From assembly GCF_003252725.1 (NCBI RefSeq), contig NZ_QEPO01000002.1:248001-312000 (forward strand): a stretch of DNA of 64,000 nucleotides, in the 5' to 3' direction. The stretch comes from Haemophilus parainfluenzae. Lineage in GTDB: Bacteria > Pseudomonadota > Gammaproteobacteria > Enterobacterales > Pasteurellaceae. Below, one piece after another: positions 9,698 to 18,658 of this stretch. Numbering within the stretch: position 1 is the first letter of the stretch; each line of letters starts with the position of its first letter. The position numbers were made by a program, and so were the translations under genes. A model generated the notes under the pieces. That model did no database searches. It had not been told where the DNA came from and saw only the letters and a program-made list of their open reading frames with translations.

Positions 9698-10085
9698 TAA
9701 TTACCTCCTGTCTTTATGAGAAAGATTCGTATTATCTTCTTCTAAGGAGTGAAATTCAAGGGATGAGATCATGAAATTAATATAATATCTAAAGAATCAT
9801 TTTCATGTTATATATTGTGAAATTCTCAATTTCTTTTATTCATTGGCTGGAAAGTATTGCAACGATTATTGATGCTTGTCTTTTATTGGTAGAGTTTGTT
9901 TTTACCTTATAAGGAGGGGCTAAGATCTGATGTTGTATGTTTTCTTTAAATTTTGTATGAATTATTAATATTAATTTAGAATTATAATAGCCAATTATTT
10001 TTTAGCATTTAGCAAAAGAATCTTTAGAGAAATAAGGTATTTATGTCTATAATGTATTGGTTTTGAAAGTAAAAGGATGAAGATT
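9698..10085. other. Intergenic region between the divergent hup and cmk genes
   Basis: About 390 bp, very AT-rich. It holds the hup ribosome binding site (9704-9709), a Fur-like element (9791-9810), the palindrome GAAATTCTCAATTTC (9819-9833), and TATAAT at 9983-9988 that may serve cmk without a good -35. I see no convincing gene here. Confidence 0.6.
9791..9810 (-). promoter_or_regulatory. Possible Fur box upstream of hup
   Basis: On the minus strand TGAAAATGATTCTTT matches the 7-1-7 Fur consensus well in its left half and partly in its right half. The nearby AATTGAGAATT core (minus strand of 9819-9833) recurs next to the Fur box at 39.8 kb. Iron control of a heme receptor is expected, but the match is imperfect. 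Confidence 0.4.
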
Positions 10086-10763
10086 ATGGGGATAATTATC
10101 ACCGTTGATGGCCCAAGTGGGGCTGGAAAAGGAACGCTTTGCTATGCATTGGCAGAGAAGTTAGGTTTTACCTTATTAGATAGTGGCGCCATTTATCGCG
10201 TGACGGCATTGGCTGCGCTGAAACGTCATGCAGACTTAACCGATGAAGAAGGATTAGCGGAGTTAGCCCGTCATTTAGATATTCAGTTCATTCCGAAGAA
10301 TGGAGAAGTCAATGTGCTTCTTGGTGGGATGGATGTAAGCCATTTAATCCGTACGCAAGAAGTGGCTGAAGCTGCATCAAAAGTGGCGGTTTTCCCAAAA
10401 GTGCGGTCAGCTTTACTGCAACTTCAACAGGATTTTGGTAAAAATGATGGCTTGATTGCGGATGGGCGAGATATGGGAACCGTGGTTTTCCCAAATGCGC
10501 AAGTGAAACTGTTTTTGGATGCAAGTGCAGAAGAACGTGCAAAAAGACGCTATAAACAGTTGCAAAATAAGGGAATTAATGGTAACTTTGCACAGATTTT
10601 AGCCGAGATACAAGAACGCGATTTTCGCGATAGAAATCGTGAGGTTGCGCCATTGAAACCGGCTGATGATGCTTTATTGTTAGATAGTACAACATTGAGT
10701 ATTGATGAAGTCATTGCTCAAGCGCTAGCTTATATTCAAGAAAAAGCGTCAATTTCGATTTAA
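10086..10763 (+). CDS. cmk: Cytidylate kinase
   Basis: Cmk phosphorylates CMP and dCMP using ATP. The protein has the P-loop GPSGAGKGT at residues 9-17, the substrate-binding DSGAIYRV and the [11 protein letters not shown] motif, and is 225 residues, like E. coli Cmk. I chose the ATG at 10086 because the AAGG ribosome binding site lies about 9 bases ahead of it; an in-frame ATG at 10077 abuts that site. It leads the conserved cmk-rpsA-ihfB order. Confidence 0.97.
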   Translation: MGIIITVDGPSGAGKGTLCYALAEKLGFTLLDSGAIYRVTALAALKRHADLTDEEGLAELARHLDIQFIPKNGEVNVLLGGMDVSHLIRTQEVAEAASKVAVFPKVRSALLQLQQDFGKNDGLIADGRDMGTVVFPNAQVKLFLDASAEERAKRRYKQLQNKGINGNFAQILAEIQERDFRDRNREVAPLKPADDALLLDSTTLSIDEVIAQALAYIQEKASISI

Positions 10764-10801
10764 CTGTTTATTCAAGGAAGAATAGACATTTATCCTCAAC
10801 C

Positions 10802-10826
10802 CCGCATTTTATGGATCTTAATGTGG
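10802..10826 (+). promoter_or_regulatory. rpsA leader hairpin with GGA in the loop
   Basis: CCGCATT (10802-10808) pairs with AATGTGG (10820-10826, one G-U), leaving an 11-base loop containing GGA, 33 bases before the rpsA ATG. E. coli rpsA lacks a strong Shine-Dalgarno and uses hairpins with GGA loops for S1 binding and autoregulation, so this may be the equivalent. Confidence 0.4.
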
Positions 10827-10859
10827 ATGTTATTAACTTAAATTAAGAAGATTATTTAT

Positions 10860-12509
10860 ATGTCAGAATCTTTTGCTCAACTCTTTGAAGAATCATTAAA
10901 AGGCCTTGAAACCCGTCAAGGTTCAATCGTTAGCGGTACTGTTGTTGCTATTCAAAAAGGCTTTGTACTTGTTGATGCAGGCTTAAAATCTGAATCTGCA
11001 ATTCCTGTTGCTGAATTCCAAAACGCTCAAGGTGAACTTGAAGTTAAAGTTGGCGACACAGTAAACGTAGCTTTAGATGCAGTTGAAGATGGTTACGGCG
11101 AAACTAAACTTTCTCGTGAGAAAGCAGTTCGTCACGAATCTTGGATTGAATTAGAAAAAGCTTACGAAGAAAAAGCGACCGTTATCGGTTTAATCAACGG
11201 CAAAGTGAAAGGCGGTTTCACAGTTGAGTTAAACGGTGTTCGTGCATTCTTACCAGGTTCATTAGTTGATACACGTCCTGCGCGTGAAGCTGATCACCTA
11301 CTTGGTAAAGAATTAGAATTCAAAGTAATCAAATTAGATCAAAAACGTAACAACGTTGTTGTTTCTCGTCGTGCAGTGATCGAATCTGAAAACAGCCAAG
11401 AACGTGAACAAATCCTTGAGAACCTAGCAGAAGGTTCAGAAGTTAAAGGTATCGTTAAAAACTTAACTGACTACGGTGCATTCGTAGATTTAGGTGGCGT
11501 TGATGGTTTATTACACATCACTGATATGGCTTGGAAACGTGTTAAACACCCAAGCGAAATCGTGAATGTAGGCGACGAAGTAACTGTTAAAGTATTAAAA
11601 TTTGACAAAGATCGTACTCGCGTATCTTTAGGCTTAAAACAATTAGGTCAAGATCCTTGGGTTGCTATCGCTGAAAACCACCCAGTAAACAGCAAATTAA
11701 CTGGTAAAGTAACTAACTTAACTGACTATGGTTGTTTTGTTGAAATCTTAGATGGCGTTGAAGGTTTAGTTCACGTTTCTGAAATGGATTGGACTAACAA
11801 AAACATCCACCCATCTAAAGTTGTAAGCTTAGGCGATACAGTTGAAGTAATGGTGTTAGAAGTTGATGAAGAACGTCGTCGTATTTCTTTAGGTTTAAAA
11901 CAATGCAAACCTAACCCATGGACTCAATTCGCTGAAACTCACAACAAAGGCGACAAAGTTACTGGTAAAATCAAATCAATCACTGATTTCGGTATCTTCA
12001 TTGGTCTTGAAGGTGGTATCGACGGTTTAGTTCACTTATCTGACATTTCTTGGAATGTTGCAGGTGAAGAAGCAGTTCGTAACTACAAAAAAGGTGATGA
12101 AGTTTCTGCAGTAGTATTAGCAGTAGATGCAGTGAAAGAACGTATTTCTTTAGGTATCAAACAACTTGAAGACGATCCATTCAACAACTTCGTAGCGATC
12201 AACAAAAAAGGCGCAGTAATTTCTGCAACTGTTGTTGAAGCTGACGCTAAAGGTGCTAAAGTTGAATTAGCAGGTGGCGTTGAAGGTTATATCCGTGCAG
12301 CAGACTTAACAAACGAAGTTGCAGCAGGCGATGTAGTTGAAGCGAAATACACTGGTGTAGATCGTAAAGCACGTATCGTTCACTTATCTGTAAAAGCGAA
12401 AGATCAAGCTGAAGAAGCAGCTGCAGTTGCAAACGTGAATACCAAACAAGAAGATGTTGCTATTCCAAACGCAATGGCTGAAGCTTTCAAAGCAGCTAAA
12501 GGTGAATAA
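10860..12509 (+). CDS. rpsA: 30S ribosomal protein S1
   Basis: S1 binds mRNA on the 30S subunit and helps start translation on structured or weak-Shine-Dalgarno messages. 549 residues with six S1 (OB-fold) repeats; the highly conserved internal repeats are visible as [32 protein letters not shown] and [13 protein letters not shown] blocks. Codon use is strongly biased (GTT, CGT, GGT, AAA), as expected for a highly expressed gene, unlike its neighbours. No strong Shine-Dalgarno precedes the ATG, again as in E. coli. Confidence 0.98.
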   Translation: MSESFAQLFEESLKGLETRQGSIVSGTVVAIQKGFVLVDAGLKSESAIPVAEFQNAQGELEVKVGDTVNVALDAVEDGYGETKLSREKAVRHESWIELEKAYEEKATVIGLINGKVKGGFTVELNGVRAFLPGSLVDTRPAREADHLLGKELEFKVIKLDQKRNNVVVSRRAVIESENSQEREQILENLAEGSEVKGIVKNLTDYGAFVDLGGVDGLLHITDMAWKRVKHPSEIVNVGDEVTVKVLKFDKDRTRVSLGLKQLGQDPWVAIAENHPVNSKLTGKVTNLTDYGCFVEILDGVEGLVHVSEMDWTNKNIHPSKVVSLGDTVEVMVLEVDEERRRISLGLKQCKPNPWTQFAETHNKGDKVTGKIKSITDFGIFIGLEGGIDGLVHLSDISWNVAGEEAVRNYKKGDEVSAVVLAVDAVKERISLGIKQLEDDPFNNFVAINKKGAVISATVVEADAKGAKVELAGGVEGYIRAADLTNEVAAGDVVEAKYTGVDRKARIVHLSVKAKDQAEEAAAVANVNTKQEDVAIPNAMAEAFKAAKGE

Positions 12510-12521
12510 TTAATTCACATG

Positions 12522-12552
12522 AATAAGGCTGGGTCATTGACTCAGCCTTATT
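12522..12552 (+). terminator. Terminator-like hairpin after rpsA
   Basis: AATAAGGCTG pairs with CAGCCTTATT, extended by GT/AC inside; the T-tract is short, so termination may be partial and allow some readthrough to ihfB. Confidence 0.6.
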
Positions 12553-12660
12553 ACTACCAGCTATAATTAACAAGGATTTAGCGGTAATTTATTATGAACT
12601 AATGCATTACCTGTAAGTCTTAATAACAAGTTTAAGTACAAATTTAAAGGAGAGTTGACG

Positions 12661-12945
12661 ATGACTAAATCTGAACTAATTGAAAATCTATCAACAAAGC
12701 ACCCAACTTTATCCGCAAAAGAAGTAGAAGGTATTGTAAAGGATATTCTTGAACTCATTGCACAATCTTTAGAAGAAGGTAATCGTATTGAAGTGCGTGG
12801 TTTTGGTAGCTTCTCTTTACACCATCGTCAACCGCGAGTGGGCCGTAATCCTAAAACCGGTGATTCTGTAAAATTAGATGCTAAATCGGTACCGCACTTT
12901 AAAGCAGGTAAAGAATTAAAAGATCGCGTAAATGTTTTTGCTTAA
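12661..12945 (+). CDS. ihfB: Integration host factor subunit beta
   Basis: IHF bends DNA at specific sites as an alpha-beta heterodimer. The 94-residue protein ([10 protein letters not shown]...) matches the HU/IHF family, including the DNA-contacting arm GRNPKTGD. The ATG at 12661 is preceded by AAGGAG at 12647-12652; an in-frame TTG at 12655 is less likely. It follows rpsA as in enterobacteria. Confidence 0.97.
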   Translation: MTKSELIENLSTKHPTLSAKEVEGIVKDILELIAQSLEEGNRIEVRGFGSFSLHHRQPRVGRNPKTGDSVKLDAKSVPHFKAGKELKDRVNVFA

Positions 12946-12965
12946 ACATACCAATCGATATCAAT

Positions 12966-12991
12966 AAAACGACACTTAGGTGTCGTTTTTT
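12966..12991 (+). terminator. Terminator between ihfB and lapA
   Basis: AAAACGACAC pairs with GTGTCGTTTT around a TTAG loop and is followed by T residues. Confidence 0.85.
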
Positions 12992-13038
12992 ATTACAAAT
13001 TTTGGCATAATGAAACTATTCTTAACAAGGAGATTGTG

Positions 13039-13332
13039 ATGATTAAATATATTCTCGGACTCATTATTGTGCTAGCTATCGTAATCGTTGCGGTAACTAT
13101 AGGGGCGAATAATGATCAAGTAATCACCTTTAACTACATTGTTGCTGAAAGCCAATTCCAACTTTCAACGCTAGTCGCGATTTTATTTGGTTTTGGATTA
13201 ATTTTAGGTTGGTTGATTACCGGATTCTTCTACTTAAAATTAAAATTCAAAAATATGTCGTTAGCGCGTCAAGTTAAACGTCAAACATTACAAATTAACG
13301 AATTAACGACTACTCGCGATAAGGCAGTATAA
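13039..13332 (+). CDS. lapA: Lipopolysaccharide assembly protein A (LapA/YciS)
   Basis: 97 residues with two transmembrane helices (about residues 2-23 and 42-65) and a short basic cytoplasmic tail, as in LapA, a partner of LapB in regulating LpxC degradation by FtsH. The ATG at 13039 is 6 bases after AAGGAG. The stop overlaps the lapB start (TAATG), indicating coupled translation. Confidence 0.93.
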   Translation: MIKYILGLIIVLAIVIVAVTIGANNDQVITFNYIVAESQFQLSTLVAILFGFGLILGWLITGFFYLKLKFKNMSLARQVKRQTLQINELTTTRDKAV

Positions 13333-14510
13333 TGCTTGAATTACTCTTTCTGCTTCTGCCAATAGCCGCCGCTTACGGTTGGTATATGGGACATCGGAGT
13401 GCCAAGAAAGATCAGGAAGATATTAGTAATAAACTCTCCCGTGATTATGTCACGGGGGTCAATTTTTTGCTTTCCAATCAAACGGATAAAGCCGTTGATT
13501 TGTTTCTTGATATGTTGCAAAAACAAGAAACAGAAAATGAAATTGAAAGCAACTCACAATTTGAAGCTGAGCTAACGCTCGGTAATCTTTTCCGTTCTCG
13601 AGGCGAAGTGGATCGTGCTTTGCGGATCCATCAAGCACTCGATCGTAGTCCCAATTATTCTTTCGAACAAAAATTATTAGCTAAACAGCAACTTGCCAAA
13701 GATTTCATGACAGTCGGTTTTTATGACCGCGCTGAAGCGCTTTATATTATTATGGTGGATGAACCAGAGTTTGCTGAAAATGCACTTCAGCAGCTTTTGG
13801 TGATTTACCAAAAAACAAAAGAATGGAAAAAAGCCGTTAATATCGCAGAGAAGCTTGCCAAGATCTCACCCAAAGAAAATAATGTGGAATTAGCACAATG
13901 TTATTGTGAATATGCCTTAAGCGGTGAACTTGAAAGTGCGGTCGAAAAACGCAGTATTTTACAAAAAGCGCTGAATGTATCTCCAACCAGTGTGAGAGCA
14001 TCAATGCTGCTTGCTGATTTAGAAATGGCTAATAAAAACTATCGTCAAGCCATTCACTTTTTAGAGAATATTCTTGATCAAAACCCAATTTATATTGGTG
14101 AAGTGCTGAAAACGCTCAAATATTGTTATGATGAATTAGGAGAGAGAGATAACTTTGAGTTATTCTTGATTCGAGCTAGCCAGCAGGTTAACAATACTAA
14201 AGTCGATTTAATGTTAGCAAGCGTGATTGAAGAGAAATATGGTAAGAGTGCCGCACAATCAAAACTTTATCAGCAGTTAACAAAACATCCGAGTACATCT
14301 ATTTTCCACCGTTTTATTCAATTCCAAATTGATGATGCAGAGGAAGGGCGAGGTAAAGAAAGCTTAATTTTGCTACATAAAATGGTCGGTGAGAGAATTA
14401 AGCAAGGCTTTGGTTACCGTTGCTCAAATTGCGGTTATCAGACCCATAAATTAATGTGGAATTGCCCTTCTTGCAAACGGTGGGAATCCATCAAACCAGA
14501 ACATAATTAA
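13332..14510 (+). CDS. lapB: Lipopolysaccharide assembly protein B (LapB/YciM)
   Basis: 392 residues: an N-terminal membrane anchor (LELLFLLLPIAAAYGWYMGHRSAK), a cytoplasmic array of TPR helices, and a C-terminal rubredoxin-like metal site with two CxxC pairs (CSNC and CPSC) within the last 35 residues. LapB couples LPS synthesis to demand by presenting LpxC to FtsH. Gene order lapA-lapB-pyrF-yciH is the same as in E. coli. Confidence 0.95.
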   Translation: MLELLFLLLPIAAAYGWYMGHRSAKKDQEDISNKLSRDYVTGVNFLLSNQTDKAVDLFLDMLQKQETENEIESNSQFEAELTLGNLFRSRGEVDRALRIHQALDRSPNYSFEQKLLAKQQLAKDFMTVGFYDRAEALYIIMVDEPEFAENALQQLLVIYQKTKEWKKAVNIAEKLAKISPKENNVELAQCYCEYALSGELESAVEKRSILQKALNVSPTSVRASMLLADLEMANKNYRQAIHFLENILDQNPIYIGEVLKTLKYCYDELGERDNFELFLIRASQQVNNTKVDLMLASVIEEKYGKSAAQSKLYQQLTKHPSTSIFHRFIQFQIDDAEEGRGKESLILLHKMVGERIKQGFGYRCSNCGYQTHKLMWNCPSCKRWESIKPEHN

Positions 14511-14531
14511 TTGACACAGTGAGGTAAAATT

Positions 14532-15224
14532 ATGAATAGCAAAGTAATCGTTGCATTAGATTACGAAACGGAAGCGCAAGCGCTATCCCTCGTGGATCAA
14601 ATTGATCCAAGCTTATGCCGCTTAAAAGTGGGTAAAGAAATGTTTACCACACTGGGAACAAATTTCGTTAAGCAATTGCACGAGCGTCAATTTGATATTT
14701 TCCTCGATCTTAAATTTCATGATATTCCTAATACTGTGGCAAGAGCAGTGCGTTCTGCGGCTGATTTAGGGGTATGGATGGTTGATGTCCATGCTAGCGG
14801 TGGTCTGAAAATGATGGAAGAGGCGAAGAAAATTCTCGAGCCTTATGGAAAAGATGCACCGTTATTAATTGCAGTAACCGTATTGACCAGTATGGAGGAT
14901 TTGGATTTATTACAAATCGGTATTAACTCTTCACCACTTGAACATGTTTTACGTCTTGCACATTTAACACAGCGTGCGGGATTAGATGGCGTCGTTTGTT
15001 CACCACAGGAAGTGGAGATTTTACGTAATGCTTGTGGCCCTGATTTTAAATTAGTCACACCGGGGATTCGTCCAATTGGAAGTGATTTTGGCGATCAACG
15101 TCGCGTTATGACTCCTGCTGCGGCTATCCGTTCTGGTTCTGATTATTTGGTGATTGGTCGCCCAATTACTCAAGCTGAAAATCCAGCAGAAGTGCTTCGT
15201 TCAATTAATTCATCACTTTTGTAA
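14532..15224 (+). CDS. pyrF: Orotidine 5'-phosphate decarboxylase
   Basis: PyrF makes UMP from OMP, the last step of de novo pyrimidine synthesis. 230 residues; the catalytic [10 protein letters not shown] motif (Asp59, Lys61, Asp64) and the phosphate-binding VTPGIRP and VIGRPIT segments are present. An AGGT-type ribosome binding site precedes the ATG. yciH starts one base after the stop. Confidence 0.97.
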   Translation: MNSKVIVALDYETEAQALSLVDQIDPSLCRLKVGKEMFTTLGTNFVKQLHERQFDIFLDLKFHDIPNTVARAVRSAADLGVWMVDVHASGGLKMMEEAKKILEPYGKDAPLLIAVTVLTSMEDLDLLQIGINSSPLEHVLRLAHLTQRAGLDGVVCSPQEVEILRNACGPDFKLVTPGIRPIGSDFGDQRRVMTPAAAIRSGSDYLVIGRPITQAENPAEVLRSINSSLL

Positions 15225-15225
15225 T

Positions 15226-15546
15226 ATGACAGAGAGTACTTTAGTTTATTCTACCGAAGTAGGTAGAATTAAAGAGCAAAATCAACCAGTACAACGCCCT
15301 AAAGGTGATGGTGTGGTTCGCATACAAAAACAAACCAGTGGTCGAAAAGGCGCAGGCGTTTCAGTGATTACAGGGCTAGATTTATCAGATGATGAATTGA
15401 AAAAGTTAGCGGCTGAACTTAAAAAGCGGTGTGGTTGTGGTGGTTCAGTTAAGGACGGCAATATTGAGATTCAAGGCGAAAAACGTGATTTACTAAAACA
15501 ACTTTTAGAACAAAAAGGGTTTAAAGTAAAATTAGCCGGTGGTTAA
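15226..15546 (+). CDS. yciH: SUI1/eIF1-like translation factor YciH
   Basis: 106 residues with the SUI1 fold over roughly residues 30-106 (GVSVITGLDLSDDELKKLA...LKKRCGCGGSVKDGNIEIQG). YciH can act like eIF1 or IF3 in start-site selection in E. coli. The ATG at 15226 lies one base after the pyrF stop and the N-terminus matches the family length; the frame is also open further upstream but inside pyrF. Confidence 0.93.
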   Translation: MTESTLVYSTEVGRIKEQNQPVQRPKGDGVVRIQKQTSGRKGAGVSVITGLDLSDDELKKLAAELKKRCGCGGSVKDGNIEIQGEKRDLLKQLLEQKGFKVKLAGG

Positions 15547-15555
15547 GATAAGACA

Positions 15556-15587
15556 AAAATCCATCTTCAATTGAAGATGGATTTTTT
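15556..15587. terminator. Terminator after yciH
   Basis: CCATCTTCAA pairs with TTGAAGATGG (15561-15580), flanked by AAAAAT and ATTTTTT, so it can serve yciH and the convergent SirB-like gene. Confidence 0.85.
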
Positions 15588-15592
15588 CATAA

Positions 15593-15949
15593 TTAGCCTT
15601 CCATAAAGTTTGGTTGGTAGGCAAAGAACATTGCACCTAAGAAACTTAACAAGGCAAATGCCAGAAATGCACTGTTTGGGTTGACCGCTTTACGACTAAA
15701 ATATTTAGCCGAGAAGAAGATATAAAGCACAAGCATGATGATTTTCATGACCAACCAGCTTTGTAGCTGATAACCGACCAAGAAGAAAATCGTTAAGCCG
15801 CTTGCAATTAAAAGTGTATCAACTAAGTGTGGTAAAATTTTTAGCAGTTTAATCGCGCGCCAATTTTTCCCACTTAATTGCATTCCCCCACGGATAATTA
15901 ATAATCCTAAACTTAAAAATGCACAAACAATGTGCAAATAAACTAACAT
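15593..15949 (-). CDS. SirB2-family small membrane protein
   Basis: 118 residues with four predicted transmembrane helices (LVYLHIVCAFLSLGLLIIRG, a DTLLIASGLTIFFLVG segment, LVMKIIMLVLYIFFSA, and AFLAFALLSFLGAMFFAYQP). The pattern, including the conserved His in helix 1 and PHLVDT, fits the SirB2/invasion-regulator SirB family of unknown biochemical function. The ATG at 15949 follows GGAG by five bases; a GTG at 15955 overlaps that site. Confidence 0.75.
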   Translation of the reverse strand: MLVYLHIVCAFLSLGLLIIRGGMQLSGKNWRAIKLLKILPHLVDTLLIASGLTIFFLVGYQLQSWLVMKIIMLVLYIFFSAKYFSRKAVNPNSAFLAFALLSFLGAMFFAYQPNFMEG

Positions 15950-15970
15950 AGTCACTCCAGATGTAAAAGG

Positions 15971-15998
15971 AAAGTGCGGTCAAAAATAACCGCACTTT
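15971..15998. terminator. USS-dyad terminator after ettA
   Basis: AAAGTGCGGT and ACCGCACTTT flank a short AT loop, just beyond the minus-strand ettA stop. The flanking T-tract is short. Confidence 0.65.
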
Positions 15999-16004
15999 AA
16001 TTTC

Positions 16005-17675
16005 TTATTTTGCAATACGTTTATATTTAATACGGTGTGGTTGTGTTGCAGCTTCACCTAAGGTTTTCTTTTTCCATTCTTCGTAGTCAGAGAAGTTACC
16101 TTCGTAGAACGTCACTTTACCTTCATCACCGTAATCTAAAATATGAGTCGCAATACGGTCTAAGAACCAACGGTCATGGGAAATCACCATTGCACAACCA
16201 GGGAATTCTAAGATCGCATTTTCTAACGCACGTAAAGTTTCAACGTCTAAGTCATTGGTCGGTTCGTCCAATAACAGTACGTTACCACCACGTTGTAGAA
16301 GTTTAGCTAAATGCAAACGACCACGCTCACCACCCGATAATTCGCCCACACGTTTTTGTTGATCTACGCCTTTGAAGTTGAAGCGTCCAACATACGCACG
16401 GCTTGGAATTTCAAAGTTACCAATAGTGAGAATATCTTGTCCATTAGACACTTCTTCCCATACGGTTTTCTTATCATCCATTGAGTCACGGAACTGATCG
16501 ACAGAGGCAAGTACCACAGTTTCACCCATTGTAATTGAGCCGCTATCTGGTTGTTCTTGACCTGAAAGCATACGGAATAGGGTAGATTTACCTGCACCAT
16601 TCGCTCCGATAATACCTACGATAGCACCTTTTGGAATGCTGAATGATAAATCATCAATTAAAGTGCGATCACCGTAGGATTTGGTGAGGTTTTGCACTTC
16701 GATCACTTTATCACCTAAACGTGGACCAGGTGGAATAAAGAGTTCGTTTGTTTCGTTACGTTTTTGATATTCGCCTGAGTTCAATTCATCAAAGCGTGCC
16801 ATACGCGCTTTGCTTTTCGCTTGACGGCCTTTCGGATTTTGACGAACCCATTCTAACTCTTTCGCAATTGATTTTTGACGCGCATTTTCAGTTGCTTGTT
16901 CTTGTTCTAAACGTTTCTCTTTTTGCTCTAACCAAGAAGAGTAGTTACCTTCCCAAGGAATACCTTCACCACGGTCAAGTTCTAAGATCCAACCTGCTAC
17001 GTTATCTAAGAAGTAACGGTCGTGGGTAATCGCCACAACAGTACCTTCGTAGTCATGTAAGAAGCGTTCTAACCATGCTACAGATTCCGCATCTAAGTGG
17101 TTGGTTGGCTCGTCTAATAAGAGCATGTCTGGTTTTTCGAGTAATAAACGACAAAGTGCGACACGACGACGTTCGCCCCCTGATAAATGCTCAATTTTTG
17201 CATCCCAATCCGGTAAACGTAAAGCATCAGCTGCACGTTCTAATTGGTTATCTAAATTGTGACCATCGTGTGCTTGAATAATGGCTTCAAGGTTAGCTTG
17301 TTCAGCCGCGAGTTTATCGAAATCCGCATCAGGATCAGCATAAAGCGCATAGACTTCATCTAAACGGGTAAGCGCCGTTTTTACTTCAGAAACCGCTTCT
17401 TCTACCGCTTCACGCACAGTTTGTTGCGGATCAAGTTTTGGTTCCTGTGGGAGATAACCGATCTTAATACCTGGTTGTGGACGAGCTTCACCTTCGAACT
17501 CTTTATCCACACCCGCCATAATGCGTAAAAGGGTTGATTTACCCGCACCATTTAAGCCGAGCACCCCGATTTTGGCACCAGGGAAGAAGCTTAAAGAAAT
17601 ATCTTTCAAAATATGGCGCTTCGGTGGCACCACTTTGCCGACACGGTGCATCGTATATACAAATTGCGTTGACAT
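16005..17675 (-). CDS. ettA: Energy-dependent translational throttle protein EttA (ABC-F)
   Basis: EttA binds the ribosomal E site and gates the first elongation step according to the ATP/ADP ratio. The 556-residue protein has two ABC domains: Walker A GLNGAGKST at 40-48 and GANGAGKST in the second half, two LSGGE signatures, Walker B with LLLDEPTNHLD and LLLDEPTNDLD, and the charged interdomain linker (KEKRLEQEQATENARQKSIAKE). No membrane segment, as expected for ABC-F. The leader contains a terminator just after a good promoter (separate entries). Confidence 0.96.
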   Translation of the reverse strand: MSTQFVYTMHRVGKVVPPKRHILKDISLSFFPGAKIGVLGLNGAGKSTLLRIMAGVDKEFEGEARPQPGIKIGYLPQEPKLDPQQTVREAVEEAVSEVKTALTRLDEVYALYADPDADFDKLAAEQANLEAIIQAHDGHNLDNQLERAADALRLPDWDAKIEHLSGGERRRVALCRLLLEKPDMLLLDEPTNHLDAESVAWLERFLHDYEGTVVAITHDRYFLDNVAGWILELDRGEGIPWEGNYSSWLEQKEKRLEQEQATENARQKSIAKELEWVRQNPKGRQAKSKARMARFDELNSGEYQKRNETNELFIPPGPRLGDKVIEVQNLTKSYGDRTLIDDLSFSIPKGAIVGIIGANGAGKSTLFRMLSGQEQPDSGSITMGETVVLASVDQFRDSMDDKKTVWEEVSNGQDILTIGNFEIPSRAYVGRFNFKGVDQQKRVGELSGGERGRLHLAKLLQRGGNVLLLDEPTNDLDVETLRALENAILEFPGCAMVISHDRWFLDRIATHILDYGDEGKVTFYEGNFSDYEEWKKKTLGEAATQPHRIKYKRIAK

Positions 17676-17746
17676 AATTCTCTCGATGTTATGAATAAAA
17701 GTGCGGTTATTTTACTTGATGTTTATGGAATAAGCTATTTGAAAGG

Positions 17747-17773
17747 CAAAAAAAACCACCCATACAGGGTGGT
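17747..17773 (-). terminator. Terminator inside the ettA leader region
   Basis: On the minus strand ACCACCC (17773-17767 side) pairs with GGGTGGT around a 5-base loop and runs into eight T residues. No minus-strand gene ends here; the nearest is ettA, which starts 72 bases further on. It is therefore either an attenuator or the end of a very short RNA. Confidence 0.75.
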
Positions 17774-18023
17774 AGGAAAGTAGTTTAGCTATATTTATGA
17801 TTATTTTATTTAGGAACTTTATGAATATCAAGCAATCACTTGACGAAACAAATAGTACATAAATTTCAGTTATAAGGGAAATGCGAATGAATCATTTTTT
17901 GATAAAAATCAATAAAATCATAGGATTTTTTACTTTTAGACTGATTTTTATTCGATTTTGATTGGGAACTGCTTGTGATAAAATCTGTCTATTCAATCAT
18001 TTAGCCACTCTTTTTTCTTATTT
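17774..18023. other. Intergenic region between ettA and zevA
   Basis: Apart from the ettA promoter, this holds only AT-rich sequence. Plus-strand frames of 13 codons (17821) and 26 codons (17881-17961, after AAGGGA) are open but unsupported. I see no clear Zur-type palindrome for zevA. Confidence 0.5.
17803..17831 (-). promoter_or_regulatory. Candidate sigma-70 promoter upstream of ettA
   Basis: TTGATA (17831-17826) and TAAAAT (17808-17803) are 17 bases apart on the minus strand, each one base off consensus. A start near 17796 would put the leader terminator at about +23 to +50. Confidence 0.6.
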
Positions 18024-18656
18024 ATGTTTAAAAAATTACTTCTTGGATTATTGCTGATTTCACCTTTTTCAGCGCTAGCGCATCCCCACGCATTCATCGA
18101 TATGCAAACGAAACCCTTAGTGAAAGATAATCAATTAATTGGTTTCTCGACGCAGTGGTTACTTGATGAGGCCAGTTCTTCAGCCGTCCTGTATGATGTG
18201 AAACAGGCGAAAGGGGATAAGGCCGCCCAACAGAAGTTAATTGATGAAGTCATGGCGAACGTTGTGAATGAACATTACTTTAGTTATGTCTTTGACAAAG
18301 AAAATCATAAGATTAAATACACAAAACACCCTGAAAATTACGGTATGCGTGTGAAAGGGAACGAGGTGGAATATTATTTTGATTTTCTTTTGGTACAGCC
18401 ACAGGCCTTACAAAATAATGAATTTACGCTGATGACTTATGATCGCACTTATTATGTGGCTATGCGGTATGCAGAACCAGGCAAAAGAGCGGTTGATTTT
18501 TCATCACTTCCTGCAAATTGCAAAGGCGAGGTGCTGGAACCTAATGTCGATGAAAAAATTCAATCTTACGCATCATCATTGGATAAATCGCAAAAAAATG
18601 AAGATGATTCTCTTGGTGTATTGTTTGCGCAGAAAGTAAAAATTAAGTGTGAATAA
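18024..18656 (+). CDS. zevA: DUF1007 periplasmic protein ZevA, zinc transport partner
   Basis: 210 residues with a signal peptide (cleavage after ALA near residue 19) followed by HPHAFID, the His-rich mature N-terminus typical of DUF1007 proteins. In H. influenzae the ZevAB pair supports zinc uptake at low zinc. The product is probably a periplasmic metal-binding partner of the membrane protein encoded next door; the gap to zevB is 2 bases. The identification rests on family and gene pairing. Confidence 0.85.
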   Translation: MFKKLLLGLLLISPFSALAHPHAFIDMQTKPLVKDNQLIGFSTQWLLDEASSSAVLYDVKQAKGDKAAQQKLIDEVMANVVNEHYFSYVFDKENHKIKYTKHPENYGMRVKGNEVEYYFDFLLVQPQALQNNEFTLMTYDRTYYVAMRYAEPGKRAVDFSSLPANCKGEVLEPNVDEKIQSYASSLDKSQKNEDDSLGVLFAQKVKIKCE

Positions 18657-18658
18657 AA

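Noticed and set aside
9930..9968. 12-codon frame after AAGGAGGGG upstream of cmk
   Set aside because: Too short, no homology or conservation evidence, and the Shine-Dalgarno-like run can occur by chance in such DNA.
17881..17961. 26-codon hydrophobic/cationic frame between ettA and zevA
   Set aside because: Ribosome-binding-like AAGGGA is present, but composition is generic AT-rich and there is no promoter or conservation evidence.
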